A DNA stretch of 64,000 nucleotides from Croceivirga thetidis (lineage in GTDB: Bacteria > Bacteroidota > Bacteroidia > Flavobacteriales > Flavobacteriaceae): contig NZ_JAAWWL010000001.1 in the NCBI RefSeq assembly GCF_012272815.1, positions 576,929 to 640,928 of the forward strand, given 5' to 3'. This document shows, in pieces, positions 55,189-63,557 of the stretch. Each line of letters begins with the position of its first letter. Positions within the stretch are counted from its first letter, which is position 1. The translations under genes were made by a program, and so were the position numbers. The notes beneath the pieces were generated by a model that worked only from the letters and a program-made list of their open reading frames with translations, did not search any database and had not been told where the DNA came from.

Positions 55189-58100
55189 TTGATTCAATCG
55201 TCCGTTTCCCAACTATTTGAACAGTCTCCAAAACTTAGGAAACTGCGGAAAGCTATTGCCCAGCCTGAAAACAAAGTAAGTCTCAAAGGCCTCGTAGGTT
55301 CTTCAGTTTCATTTGCCATTTCTGAATCTTTTAAAGGTGCAGATTCACCTTTTCTTGTCTTGTTACAGGATAAGGAAGAGGCCGCTTACATTTTGAATGA
55401 TCTTGAACAATTACTAGGTGAAAAAGATGTGCTTTTCTATCCTGGCAGTTATCGACGCCCCTATGAAATTGAGGAAACTGACAATGCCAATGTTTTGCTT
55501 CGCGCCGAAGTTTTGAACCGAATCAATTCGAGAAAGAAGCCTGCAGTCATTGTTACCTATCCCGATGCACTTTTTGAAAAGGTCGTCACTCGTAAAGAAT
55601 TGGACAAAAACACGCAAAAGCTTCAAGTTGGCGATACCATTTCTTTGGATTTTTTGAATGAGGTGCTCTTCGAATATGAATTCAAACGCGTTGATTTTGT
55701 AACGGAACCCGGCGAGTTTTCCGTTCGAGGGGGAATCGTAGACGTGTTCTCATTTTCGCATGATGAACCTTATCGTATTGAATTCTTTGGTGATGAAGTC
55801 GATAGTATTCGAACTTTTGATGTAGAGACCCAACTCTCGACCGAAAAGGTCAAAAAAATCACCATCATCCCGAATGTAGAAAACAAGTTTACCCAAGAAA
55901 CACGCGAAAGTTTCTTGAAATATATAGCCTCTAAAACGGTCATTTTTTCTAAAAATCTCGACTTGGTCTTTTCCCAAATCGACTCCAATTTTGAAAAGGC
56001 CAAGGAAAATTTCGCCAAACTAAGCGCTGAAATCAAGCATTCGACACCAGAAGAACTTTTTGTGAATTCAGAATTGCTCAAAACGCAATTACAAGATTTT
56101 TCTGTGGTTGAAATTGATGGTCAAAGTAATCCCTCGACTGCGCTCGAGGTGACATTCCAAACAAAACCACAAACTTCCTTTAATAAAAAGTTTGACCTTC
56201 TTATTGAAAACCTCAATGAAAACCATGATGCTGGCTACACCAACTATATTTTTTGTTCTACTGAGCAACAGGCCAAGCGTTTCAATGACATTTTACAAGA
56301 ACATGAAGGAGATGTTCATTACCAGACCATAGTTTTTCCATTGTATCAAGGTTTTCTAGATACTGATTTGAAGGTGGCTTGTTATACAGACCATCAAATA
56401 TTTGAGCGCTACCATAAGTTCCATTTAAAAAATGGGTATGCCAAGAAACAGGCCATTACCCTTAAAGAACTTAATAAACTTGAAATTGGGGACTATGTCA
56501 CCCATATCGATCATGGCATTGGAAAGTTTGGTGGACTTCAAAAAATTGACGTAGAAGGTAAAAAGCAAGAAGCGATAAAATTGGTGTATGGTGACCGGGA
56601 TATTCTTTACGTGAGTATTCATTCCTTGCATAAAATTTCAAAATACAACGGCAAGGATGGTAAGGAACCCAAGATATTCAAGCTGGGTTCAGCCGCTTGG
56701 AAAAAGCTCAAGCAGAAGACCAAAAGCCGTGTCAAAAAGATTGCGTTTGATCTCATCAAAGTATACGCTAAGCGTCGTTTGGAAAAAGGCTATCAATATG
56801 CTCCTGACAGTTATCTACAGCACGAATTGGAAGCCTCTTTTATTTATGAAGATACGCCAGATCAAGCCAAGGCCACTGACGATGTAAAAAAAGACATGGA
56901 AAGCGAGCGCCCAATGGATCGTTTGATTTGTGGGGATGTCGGTTTTGGAAAAACGGAGGTCGCTATTCGAGCTGCTTTTAAGGCAGTTGATAACGGAAAA
57001 CAAGTGGCCGTTTTGGTGCCAACTACCATCTTGGCATTTCAACATAGCAATACCTTTAAAAAACGGTTTGACGATATGCCGGTGACAGTTGATTACCTCA
57101 ACCGGTTTCGTAGCACCAAGGAAAAACGTGACATCTTGGAACGCTTGGGCCAAGGTAAAATAGACATCATCATTGGTACGCACCAACTTGTCAACAAAAA
57201 TGTTCAGTTCAAAGATTTAGGTTTACTCATTGTAGATGAAGAACAAAAATTTGGAGTTTCAGTTAAAGACAAATTAAAGTCCATCAAAGAAAATGTAGAC
57301 GTGTTGACCTTAACGGCAACGCCAATACCGAGAACCTTACAATTCAGTTTGATGGCCGCTCGCGACCTTTCGGTAATTAACACACCACCACCAAATCGCT
57401 ACCCTATTGAAAGCCGAGTCATTCGTTTTCAAGAAGAAATCATTCGCGATGCGGTTTCCTATGAAATTCAGCGCGGTGGGCAGGTTTTCTTTATTCACAA
57501 CCGAATTGAAAACATCAAAGAGGTTGCGGGTATGATTCAACGATTGGTGCCCGATGCCAAAATCGGAATAGGCCATGGCCAAATGGAGGGTAAAAAATTG
57601 GAGCAGCTCATGTTGGCATTTATGAATGGTGAGTTTGATGTGTTGGTTTCAACAACCATTGTAGAAAGTGGTCTCGATGTGACTAACGCGAACACCATTT
57701 TTATACACAACGCCAATAATTTCGGTCTTAGTGATTTGCACCAAATGCGCGGTCGCGTAGGACGTAGTAATAAAAAAGCATTCTGCTACTTTATCACACC
57801 ACCTTACGAAGTCATGACGCCCGATGCCCGAAAACGTATTCAAGCTTTAGAGCAGTTTACCGAATTGGGGAGCGGTTTTAATATCGCTATGAAAGATTTG
57901 GAAATTCGCGGTGCCGGAGATTTATTAGGTGGTGAGCAAAGTGGTTTTATCAATGAAATCGGTTTCGAGACCTACCAAAAGATTTTGACCGAAGCTATTG
58001 AAGAACTTAAGGAAAATGAGTTCAAAGAACTCTATGATGAAGTTGAAGGGGATAAAGAAAAAGTCTTTGTGAAAGACACCCAATTGGATACCGATTTTGA

Positions 58101-58536
58101 GTTACTCTTTCCTGATGATTATGTCAATAATATTACAGAACGTCTGAATTTATACACCCAATTAAATGAGATTAAAGACGAGGAAGGGCTGCAGCAGTAT
58201 GAAACTTCCTTAATAGACCGTTTTGGGGAATTGCCCGAGCAGGCCGTTGACCTCTTAAATTCAGTTCGGATTAAGTGGATTGCCACTTCTATTGGGTTAG
58301 AGCGTGTTATTCTTAAAAAGGGCAAGTTTATTGGTTATTTTATTGCCGATCAGCAATCGCCCTTCTACCAAACTGCCACTTTTACAAGGGTATTGCAATA
58401 TGTTCAGACGCATCCCCAAGAATGTCAGCTCAAAGAGAAACAAACCCGTAACGGATTGCGATTGTTGTTGGTTTTTGAAGGGATCAAAAGTGTAGAACAG
58501 GCCTTAAAGGTATTGGAACCACTTTACAAAGGATAA
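55189..58536 (+). CDS. mfd: Transcription-repair coupling factor
   Basis: Mfd, 1115 residues, displaces stalled RNA polymerase at lesions and recruits UvrA. UvrB-homology region (about 1-330), RNA polymerase-interaction (CarD-like) domain (about 425-490; GDYVTHIDHGIGKFGGLQ), RecG-like translocase with Walker A CGDVGFGKTEVAIRA and DEEQ (LLIVDEEQKFG), motif VI QMRGRVGRSNKKAFCYF and TRCF C-terminal domain (about 960-1115). The start is TTG at 55189, there being no ATG in frame upstream or nearby downstream. It directly follows the ligase-associated repair cluster. Confidence 0.94.
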   Translation: MIQSSVSQLFEQSPKLRKLRKAIAQPENKVSLKGLVGSSVSFAISESFKGADSPFLVLLQDKEEAAYILNDLEQLLGEKDVLFYPGSYRRPYEIEETDNANVLLRAEVLNRINSRKKPAVIVTYPDALFEKVVTRKELDKNTQKLQVGDTISLDFLNEVLFEYEFKRVDFVTEPGEFSVRGGIVDVFSFSHDEPYRIEFFGDEVDSIRTFDVETQLSTEKVKKITIIPNVENKFTQETRESFLKYIASKTVIFSKNLDLVFSQIDSNFEKAKENFAKLSAEIKHSTPEELFVNSELLKTQLQDFSVVEIDGQSNPSTALEVTFQTKPQTSFNKKFDLLIENLNENHDAGYTNYIFCSTEQQAKRFNDILQEHEGDVHYQTIVFPLYQGFLDTDLKVACYTDHQIFERYHKFHLKNGYAKKQAITLKELNKLEIGDYVTHIDHGIGKFGGLQKIDVEGKKQEAIKLVYGDRDILYVSIHSLHKISKYNGKDGKEPKIFKLGSAAWKKLKQKTKSRVKKIAFDLIKVYAKRRLEKGYQYAPDSYLQHELEASFIYEDTPDQAKATDDVKKDMESERPMDRLICGDVGFGKTEVAIRAAFKAVDNGKQVAVLVPTTILAFQHSNTFKKRFDDMPVTVDYLNRFRSTKEKRDILERLGQGKIDIIIGTHQLVNKNVQFKDLGLLIVDEEQKFGVSVKDKLKSIKENVDVLTLTATPIPRTLQFSLMAARDLSVINTPPPNRYPIESRVIRFQEEIIRDAVSYEIQRGGQVFFIHNRIENIKEVAGMIQRLVPDAKIGIGHGQMEGKKLEQLMLAFMNGEFDVLVSTTIVESGLDVTNANTIFIHNANNFGLSDLHQMRGRVGRSNKKAFCYFITPPYEVMTPDARKRIQALEQFTELGSGFNIAMKDLEIRGAGDLLGGEQSGFINEIGFETYQKILTEAIEELKENEFKELYDEVEGDKEKVFVKDTQLDTDFELLFPDDYVNNITERLNLYTQLNEIKDEEGLQQYETSLIDRFGELPEQAVDLLNSVRIKWIATSIGLERVILKKGKFIGYFIADQQSPFYQTATFTRVLQYVQTHPQECQLKEKQTRNGLRLLLVFEGIKSVEQALKVLEPLYKG

Positions 58537-58572
58537 AATTTAATTCTTTTATTGAGTTAATATTAGTGTCAT

Positions 58573-59019
58573 ATGTATAGAAAAATTTTGCTCGTAATGA
58601 TCATCATACTTTACGGATGTTCGAATGAAGAAAATGAAGCTTCCAACTCGCTATTTTCTGTCCCTTCGAGTTATGCCGGAGAATGGATTACAACTCCATT
58701 TTCTATAGGAAACAATCAAACAGAAAGTCTATTTGAGTTTACATTTTCAGAAAACAATATAATTGAAACAAATAATCAAGATGATTATACTCTCAACTAT
58801 ATGCGAGACTTCCCCGAAGAAGACTTTTTGATTTCACAAAGTAGGAATGAGAATGTTTATGAAATTTCAATTGAATCCAGAGATGGTTCAAATATTACAG
58901 AAACCTTAGGTTCACGAATTAATAGATCTTTCGGTTTAACTGTTGACAGAGAAGGTCGCGAAGTAATAATTTTGAACTGGATAGGTGTGTCAGGCGAATT
59001 TCTAATTCGCAAAGAGTAG
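58573..59019 (+). CDS. Small lipoprotein of unknown function
   Basis: Predicted lipoprotein of 148 residues. The lipobox ILYGC places the lipidated Cys at about residue 16, followed by SNEENEASNS, an acidic +2 region that suits surface export in Bacteroidota. The mature part is beta-rich (EWITTPFS, FEFTFSENN, VIILNWIGVSGEFLIR). It is 37 bp after mfd and convergent with the serine hydrolase. No family recognised. Confidence 0.65.
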   Translation: MYRKILLVMIIILYGCSNEENEASNSLFSVPSSYAGEWITTPFSIGNNQTESLFEFTFSENNIIETNNQDDYTLNYMRDFPEEDFLISQSRNENVYEISIESRDGSNITETLGSRINRSFGLTVDREGREVIILNWIGVSGEFLIRKE

Positions 59020-59083
59020 TTTTTATTTGTTCAAAAAGAAAAACAGAGCGCTTTTAATTTCGTTTTCTATACTGTAACTAGTC

Positions 59084-60289
59084 TTACTCTTTCAAATTCT
59101 TATTCACCGCTTTAAAAATCGGAATCAGTTGCTTTTCAACTGACTCACCTGTCAAAGCGGTATTTACCATGATAATATGGCCCAATTTCAACTCTGGGTC
59201 AAAAAACATAAACGTACTGATACCGGGATCACCTCCTGAATGGCCCACCAAACCTATTGGAGTGAATCCCATAAAAATTCCAGAATTAAACTCCTCATCA
59301 TAACTGTTCGGATTCTTGGGCACCTTTTGCTGTGGTAGCTGTTCGGTAAACAATTCCTTATAAGAAGCTTCACTTAAAAGCGTTCCTTCTCCAAAATACC
59401 CTTTCATTAGTTCATTCAGATAAGTGCTAAAATCATACAAATTGGTCAGCAATCCCCCATCGGGATAGGTCACCAATGCATATCGAGGTATCTCTTCGCC
59501 CGATTGAACATACAATTTGGTGTGCTTTGCTGCATCAATGGTATCAAAAGACCAGCCGGATGTGGTCATTTTCAAAGGTTCCAAAATATGGTTGGCCGTA
59601 AACTCATCATAGGGAACCCCGGTAGCTTTTTCTAGGACATAAGCCGCCAAAGTTGCCGCCACATTACTGTACTCGTATTTTTTACCTGGATTCTTTTTTG
59701 AAAAGTTTTTCTTCTTATACCATATACCATCCTTAGCCAAAAAGTTTTTAAGGTAGTCAGCCATTGATACTTTTGTGGTTAAGGTTTGGAGCTCCTCACC
59801 AATGTCTTGTACGATTTCCAATTTCAAATCTTCCTCATTCAACACATAGTAGGCTTTTTTATCGTACAAATCAGTATCCAAAATGGTACTGGTGTGCGTG
59901 GCTAAGTGTCTAATTAAAATGCGTTGTTCCGGATGATAGGGATTGACTACTTCAAAATCAAGGTGTTTATTGATGGGGTCATCAAGCTTTAGCTTGCCCA
60001 TTTCTTGAGCCTTCATCAAGGCTATACCGATTAAGGTCTTTGAAACGGAACCAATGTTTTGAATGGAGTGTTCTGTATAAGGTATATTTTTTTCAACATC
60101 TGAATGGCCATAACCTTTTGCAAATAGAGTGCCATCAGAACTAACGACAGCAACACCAAACCCCTTTAACAAACCAATTTTCGAAATTTCAGCTAGTTCT
60201 TCATCTAAAGATTCGTAATTCTGGCTTTGTCCACTTAGTAGTATAAAACAAAAACTGAAGAGGCCTAGCAGTGTGTTTTTTATAGTCAT
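59084..60289 (-). CDS. Serine hydrolase (beta-lactamase class C/PBP4-like)
   Basis: Secreted serine hydrolase of 401 residues with a signal peptide (MTIKNTLLGLFSFCFILLSGQSQ); start at ATG 60289. Active-site motifs: SxxK as GSVSKTLIG (about residue 75), Tyr motif YEYSNVAATLAAYVLE, and HSGGDPG in place of KTG. The family covers D-Ala-D-Ala peptidases, esterases and class C-type beta-lactamases; resistance is not implied. A longer frame from 60331 adds a basic leader before the signal peptide and is less likely. Predicted periplasmic. Confidence 0.87.
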   Translation of the reverse strand: MTIKNTLLGLFSFCFILLSGQSQNYESLDEELAEISKIGLLKGFGVAVVSSDGTLFAKGYGHSDVEKNIPYTEHSIQNIGSVSKTLIGIALMKAQEMGKLKLDDPINKHLDFEVVNPYHPEQRILIRHLATHTSTILDTDLYDKKAYYVLNEEDLKLEIVQDIGEELQTLTTKVSMADYLKNFLAKDGIWYKKKNFSKKNPGKKYEYSNVAATLAAYVLEKATGVPYDEFTANHILEPLKMTTSGWSFDTIDAAKHTKLYVQSGEEIPRYALVTYPDGGLLTNLYDFSTYLNELMKGYFGEGTLLSEASYKELFTEQLPQQKVPKNPNSYDEEFNSGIFMGFTPIGLVGHSGGDPGISTFMFFDPELKLGHIIMVNTALTGESVEKQLIPIFKAVNKNLKE

Positions 60290-60358
60290 GGTTTCCCGTT
60301 TTGAATGTGGTTGTCTTATAGCAATAGACATGAAAAACCCAATTTTGTTACAAACGTA

Positions 60359-60970
60359 TCAGGGTTTGGCATAGGCATAGCGGCCCAACTTCTCAATGGA
60401 GAAATAAGAATCCAATCCACCAATTGTTACACTATCGAGCTGTTCTAGAGAGATATTACCATCCTTCTCAATCATGTCATCCGGCAATAATAAGTGCTCT
60501 ATTTTACCAATAACCAATCGGGTATCATTACACTTTATATACTGCTCTTCTTCAAATCGAAGACCTATTTTTATGTGGCTTTCCATAACAAACGGGGCGT
60601 GAAAATCTTGATGGAAGTATTCGGTAAGACCAACGGCATCAAATTCAGAATTATCACGCTCGTAATTCGCTGAAGTTTGATGAGCCTTTTGATGAATTTG
60701 GGTCGTGATTTGATTGATGGTATAAACACCTGTAGCCTTTATGTTGTTGTAGGTATGGCGTTCAACGGTGGTAGGCCTTAAAATGAAACCCAAATACGGA
60801 GGATTGGCACCAATATGAACCACCGAATTAAAAACCGCCAAATTGGTTTGCCCAGCTTCTGATTTTGTACCAATGAGATTGGCTGGTTTTAATCCTGAAA
60901 TTTTATTGAGCAAAACACCGCGGTAACGGCTTGGCAATTGCATTAGCGATTCAAAACTGAATTCTTGCAT
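60359..60970 (-). CDS. Flavin reductase-like FMN-binding protein
   Basis: Cytoplasmic split-barrel FMN-binding protein of 203 residues. The flavin contacts are in FNSVVHIGANPPYLGFILRP and in NNIKATGVYTINQITTQIHQKAHQTSANYERDNSEF; the C-terminal LHRLG-type strand is retained as YFSIEKLGRYAY. Such proteins supply reduced flavin to monooxygenases or bind flavin as sensors. A partner monooxygenase is not adjacent, though alkB lies 2.6 kb away on the other strand. Confidence 0.85.
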   Translation of the reverse strand: MQEFSFESLMQLPSRYRGVLLNKISGLKPANLIGTKSEAGQTNLAVFNSVVHIGANPPYLGFILRPTTVERHTYNNIKATGVYTINQITTQIHQKAHQTSANYERDNSEFDAVGLTEYFHQDFHAPFVMESHIKIGLRFEEEQYIKCNDTRLVIGKIEHLLLPDDMIEKDGNISLEQLDSVTIGGLDSYFSIEKLGRYAYAKP

Positions 60971-61004
60971 CTATTGTAATTTTTTACAAAGGTATTCCGA
61001 ACCC

Positions 61005-61029
61005 AATAAAAAAGCCCTCTTTCGAGGGC
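61005..61029 (-). terminator. Intrinsic terminator, copy A of the duplicated peptide gene
   Basis: Stem GCCCTC / GAGGGC (61014-61019 and 61024-61029) with loop TTTC; on the minus strand it is followed by a T run. It lies 28 bp past the stop of the 78-residue gene. Confidence 0.8.
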
Positions 61030-61056
61030 CGCACAGTCAAATCCTATTATATCTTC

Positions 61057-61293
61057 TTATGCCATTTTAGCTTTGTTGGCCTTGGTAGCAAATTTCAACG
61101 CTTTCTTTACCCTTGAGTTCTTGTACATGTACAATCTAGCAACCTCAGACTTCTCAATATCACTCTTCTCGATAGTGATGTTCAATTCAACCTTCATAAT
61201 AGTAGTTTCAACTTTAACTTGCTTAGCTGGAGTGTTTGCCATTGCTGCTGCTGTGATGAAGAAGAAAAAAACGAAGGTTAAAATTGCTTTCAT
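61057..61293 (-). CDS. Small secreted peptide with basic C-terminus, copy A
   Basis: Protein of 78 residues. A signal peptide (MKAILTFVFFFFITAAAMAN, cleavage after about 20) leaves a mature chain of about 58 residues. A middle segment of alternating acidic/basic residues precedes a conserved-looking terminus VARLYMYKNSRVKKALKFATKANKAKMA, which is strongly basic. Similar short proteins ending in a KNSRVKKAL-like motif are common in marine flavobacteria (from memory), but their role is unknown. It differs from copy B only at residues 26 (V/A), 32 (I/T) and 46 (I/V). Confidence 0.7.
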   Translation of the reverse strand: MKAILTFVFFFFITAAAMANTPAKQVKVETTIMKVELNITIEKSDIEKSEVARLYMYKNSRVKKALKFATKANKAKMA

Positions 61294-61298
61294 GTCTT

Positions 61299-61326
61299 GG
61301 GTAATTGTTACGATGTAAAATTACCC
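61299..61326 (-). promoter_or_regulatory. Hairpin next to the start codon, copy A
   Basis: Read on the minus strand: GGGTAATT-TTAC-ATC-GTAA-C-AATTACCC, a 12-bp stem with a 3-nt loop and one bulged C, ending 5 nt before the ATG. It could be a 5' UTR structure controlling ribosome access or mRNA stability, or a dyad operator. It is identical in copy B. Confidence 0.5.
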
Positions 61327-61401
61327 TGAGGCACCCCCTAAGGTCGATTTTCGTCGTTTATCCAGACAAAAAACTCGCTAAAAAACAATTGTTCGGTTTA
61401 A

Positions 61402-61470
61402 GTGCATTTTATCCTCGATAAACGTTTTCAGGCGTTGGAACCTCTTATCCGATACATGGTGCATTTTATC
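61402..61470. repeat. Paired GTGCATTTTATC motifs upstream of copy A
   Basis: The 12-mer occurs at 61402-61413 and 61459-61470, 57 bp apart, about 110 and 166 bp upstream of the peptide gene. The same pair, with the same spacing, occurs upstream of copy B. Possibly a regulator binding pair. Confidence 0.5.
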
Positions 61471-61519
61471 GGAAGACCATCTTCTCAAGACCTTACTTAC
61501 CTAATGATTATCTTTAGAA

Positions 61520-62413
61520 ATGAACTTCTTTAAATCAGTGGTCAAAAGGCTTCATCATTTACTTCTTTCAGAAAAATCAAAAAGAAAAATTGAACGAAGT
61601 ATACTGTTATTATCCATCGTTAGTTTTATTGTTCATCTGGTATTTATCTATTTGGCGGACTCACTACAGTTTCTTGACGAAGAAAATCCGCTCTTAGGTA
61701 GCCCCATAGCTGCCGTCTATACCCCTTTTTCTTTTATTCTTGTTTATGAGGTTTATCTATTGATATTTTATCTGCCACGTTCAATTACCACATACATCAG
61801 TAAACAATATGAGATTATAAGTCTCATCATTATTAGAAGATTATTCAAAGATTTGGCGAATTTGAAATTGTCAACCGATTGGTTCAAGATTAAAGGGGAT
61901 TTACAATTCACTTATGATATACTGGCGTCGATTATTTTATTTTACCTCTTATTTTGGTTTTACCGTTTAAATAAGAATCGTAAAAAGAACGAAGCGGACA
62001 AGGAACTAAGTAAAGGCCTGGAAAATTTTGTCAATCTTAAAAAAGGGATAGCTTTAGTATTGGTGCCTTTATTACTTGGGCTAGCGCTTTACTCCTTTGG
62101 AAGTTGGGGTTTTTCACAACTATCGGACAGTGTAATTGGTGTTGGAAAATTAAAAAACATAAACAGCATTTTCTTTGACGAATTTTTTTCTGTTTTGATT
62201 ATAGTTGATGTTTTGCTTTTACTAGTCTCTTTCTTTTACACTGACAAATACCATAAGGTGATTCGAAATTCAGGTTTTGTAATTTCTACCATATTAATAA
62301 GGATTTCATTCTCAGTTGATGGCCTAGTCAATACGGTTCTTATAATTTTTGCAGTCATTTTCGGTTTACTAATTCTAGCGATTCACAATCAGTTTGAAAA
62401 AGACTTAAAATAA
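61520..62413 (+). CDS. Polytopic membrane protein between the duplicated cassettes
   Basis: Membrane protein of 297 residues with about seven predicted transmembrane segments (for example LLLSIVSFIVHLVFIYLAD, AVYTPFSFILVYEVYLLIFYL, IILFYLLFWFYRL, LVLVPLLLGLALYSF, SVLIIVDVLLLLVSFF). No family recognised and no catalytic motif seen. It diverges from copy A of the peptide gene and its stop codon lies directly at the left edge of copy B, whose terminator stem begins 6 bp later. Start is ATG 61520. Confidence 0.65.
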   Translation: MNFFKSVVKRLHHLLLSEKSKRKIERSILLLSIVSFIVHLVFIYLADSLQFLDEENPLLGSPIAAVYTPFSFILVYEVYLLIFYLPRSITTYISKQYEIISLIIIRRLFKDLANLKLSTDWFKIKGDLQFTYDILASIILFYLLFWFYRLNKNRKKNEADKELSKGLENFVNLKKGIALVLVPLLLGLALYSFGSWGFSQLSDSVIGVGKLKNINSIFFDEFFSVLIIVDVLLLLVSFFYTDKYHKVIRNSGFVISTILIRISFSVDGLVNTVLIIFAVIFGLLILAIHNQFEKDLK

Positions 62414-62434
62414 AAAAAGCCCTCTTTCGAGGGC
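62413..62434 (-). terminator. Intrinsic terminator, copy B of the duplicated peptide gene
   Basis: Stem GCCCTC / GAGGGC (62419-62424 and 62429-62434), loop TTTC, with an A-run on the plus strand (T run on the minus). Same position relative to the gene as in copy A. Confidence 0.8.
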
Positions 62435-62461
62435 CACACAGTCAAATCCTATTATATCTTT

Positions 62462-62698
62462 TTATGCCATTTTAGCTTTGTTGGCCTTGGTAGCAAATTT
62501 CAACGCTTTCTTTACCCTTGAGTTCTTGTACATGTACAATCTAGCAACCTCAGACTTCTCAACATCGCTCTTCTCGATTGTGATGTTCAATTCAACCTTC
62601 ATAGTAGTAGTTTCAACTTTAGCTTGCTTAGCTGGAGTGTTTGCCATTGCTGCTGCTGTGATGAAGAAGAAAAAAACGAAGGTCAAAATTGCTTTCAT
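62462..62698 (-). CDS. Small secreted peptide with basic C-terminus, copy B
   Basis: Second copy, 78 residues, with the same signal peptide and the same C-terminus as copy A. Alanine at 26, threonine at 32 and valine at 46 are the only differences. The conservation of the whole upstream region suggests both copies are expressed under the same control. It lies between the membrane-protein gene and tetR, transcribed in the opposite direction to both. Confidence 0.7.
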   Translation of the reverse strand: MKAILTFVFFFFITAAAMANTPAKQAKVETTTMKVELNITIEKSDVEKSEVARLYMYKNSRVKKALKFATKANKAKMA

Positions 62699-62703
62699 GT
62701 CTT

Positions 62704-62731
62704 GGGTAATTGTTACGATGTAAAATTACCC
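62704..62731 (-). promoter_or_regulatory. Hairpin next to the start codon, copy B
   Basis: Identical 28-nt hairpin sequence to that of copy A, 5 nt before the start ATG. Confidence 0.5.
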
Positions 62732-62806
62732 TGAGGCACCCCCTGAGGTCGATTTTCGTCGTTTATCCAGACAAAAAACTCGCTAAAAAACAATTGTTCG
62801 GTTAAA

Positions 62807-62875
62807 GTGCATTTTATCCTCGATGAACGTTTTCAGCCTTCGGAACATCTTATCTGGTACATGGTGCATTTTATC
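62807..62875. repeat. Paired GTGCATTTTATC motifs upstream of copy B
   Basis: Copies at 62807-62818 and 62864-62875, spacing 57 bp, matching the pair upstream of copy A exactly. Confidence 0.5.
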
Positions 62876-62944
62876 GGATTGCAAAACATTTTGCACACAC
62901 TGTTTGGATAAGAAAACTTGTGAAAAGAGTTAAATCAAAATTCT

Positions 62945-62975
62945 TATATTTGACTATTATCCGTTTTTAGTCAAA
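62945..62975 (+). promoter_or_regulatory. tetR-alkB promoter and operator
   Basis: The -7 box TATATTTG (62945-62952) overlaps the left arm of a perfect dyad TTTGACTA-N11-TAGTCAAA (62949-62956 and 62968-62975), whose right arm abuts the tetR ATG at 62976. A TetR-family repressor bound here would block polymerase, so autoregulation of tetR and control of alkB are likely. Confidence 0.65.
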
Positions 62976-63551
62976 ATGTCTAATATTAAAAATCAGCTTA
63001 TTACTGCAGCAAGTACAACTTTCAGTAAGTACGGTTACTATAAGACCGCTATGGAAGATATTGCAAAAACTGCACAAAAGGCCAAAGGGTCGTTATACTA
63101 TCATTTTGGGAGCAAAGAGCTGCTTTTCGAGGCTGTGGTCTTACAAGAATTGGAACTGCTTAAAACCGAATTAACAATCGTTTTTGAAGACCAGGTATCC
63201 GATACTAGAGTTGTTTTGCACAACTATATGTTGAAGCGCATGGAGGTCTTACGACATGCTCCTAACTATCAAGAAACCCTAAGACCGAATTTCTACGAGC
63301 ATTATGATTTTGTAGACAGGGTAAAACAAGAAATGATCAATTGGGAGGTAGAACAAATAGTACATCTCATTCAACGAGGCGTTCAAAAGCATGAATTGGA
63401 ACTTCCGGGAGACCATATGGTTTATGCACAGGTTCTTGTCATGCTTTTACAAGGATTGGAACCTAATTTCTATTTAAAAGGAGAATACGACCGACTGGAA
63501 TCTCATTTCGATAGTCTGATAACCATTATTACAAAAGGAATCTCAAAATAG
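62976..63551 (+). CDS. TetR/AcrR-family transcriptional regulator
   Basis: TetR-family repressor of 191 residues. The N-terminal HTH is KYGYYKTAMEDIAKTAQKAKGSLYYHFGSKELLFEAV (about 19-55), followed by an all-helical ligand domain with no recognisable ligand signature. It is the first gene of an operon with alkB (6-bp gap) and carries a perfect dyad at its own start. A lipid or hydrocarbon-derived ligand is plausible from the gene it precedes. Confidence 0.9.
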   Translation: MSNIKNQLITAASTTFSKYGYYKTAMEDIAKTAQKAKGSLYYHFGSKELLFEAVVLQELELLKTELTIVFEDQVSDTRVVLHNYMLKRMEVLRHAPNYQETLRPNFYEHYDFVDRVKQEMINWEVEQIVHLIQRGVQKHELELPGDHMVYAQVLVMLLQGLEPNFYLKGEYDRLESHFDSLITIITKGISK

Positions 63552-63557
63552 CTACAC

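Larger units (their letters stand above)
61006..61473. repeat. Direct repeat copy A (peptide-gene cassette)
   Basis: Gap-free match to 62409-62878, offset 1405 bp. I count about 17 mismatches over 459 aligned bases from the terminator to the second GTGCATTTTATC motif (about 96% identity). The non-coding upstream part is as conserved as the coding part. The copies flank the membrane-protein gene at 61520-62413. Confidence 0.9.
62409..62878. repeat. Direct repeat copy B (peptide-gene cassette)
   Basis: Second copy of the 459-bp cassette. The left edge coincides with the end of the membrane-protein gene, and the right edge lies about 100 bp before the TetR gene start. No target-site duplication or transposase signature is seen at either edge. 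Confidence 0.9.

Noticed and set aside
62409-62878. Duplicated cassette as a transposable element
   Set aside because: No terminal inverted repeats, target-site duplications or transposase were seen; the copies carry a gene with its own terminator.
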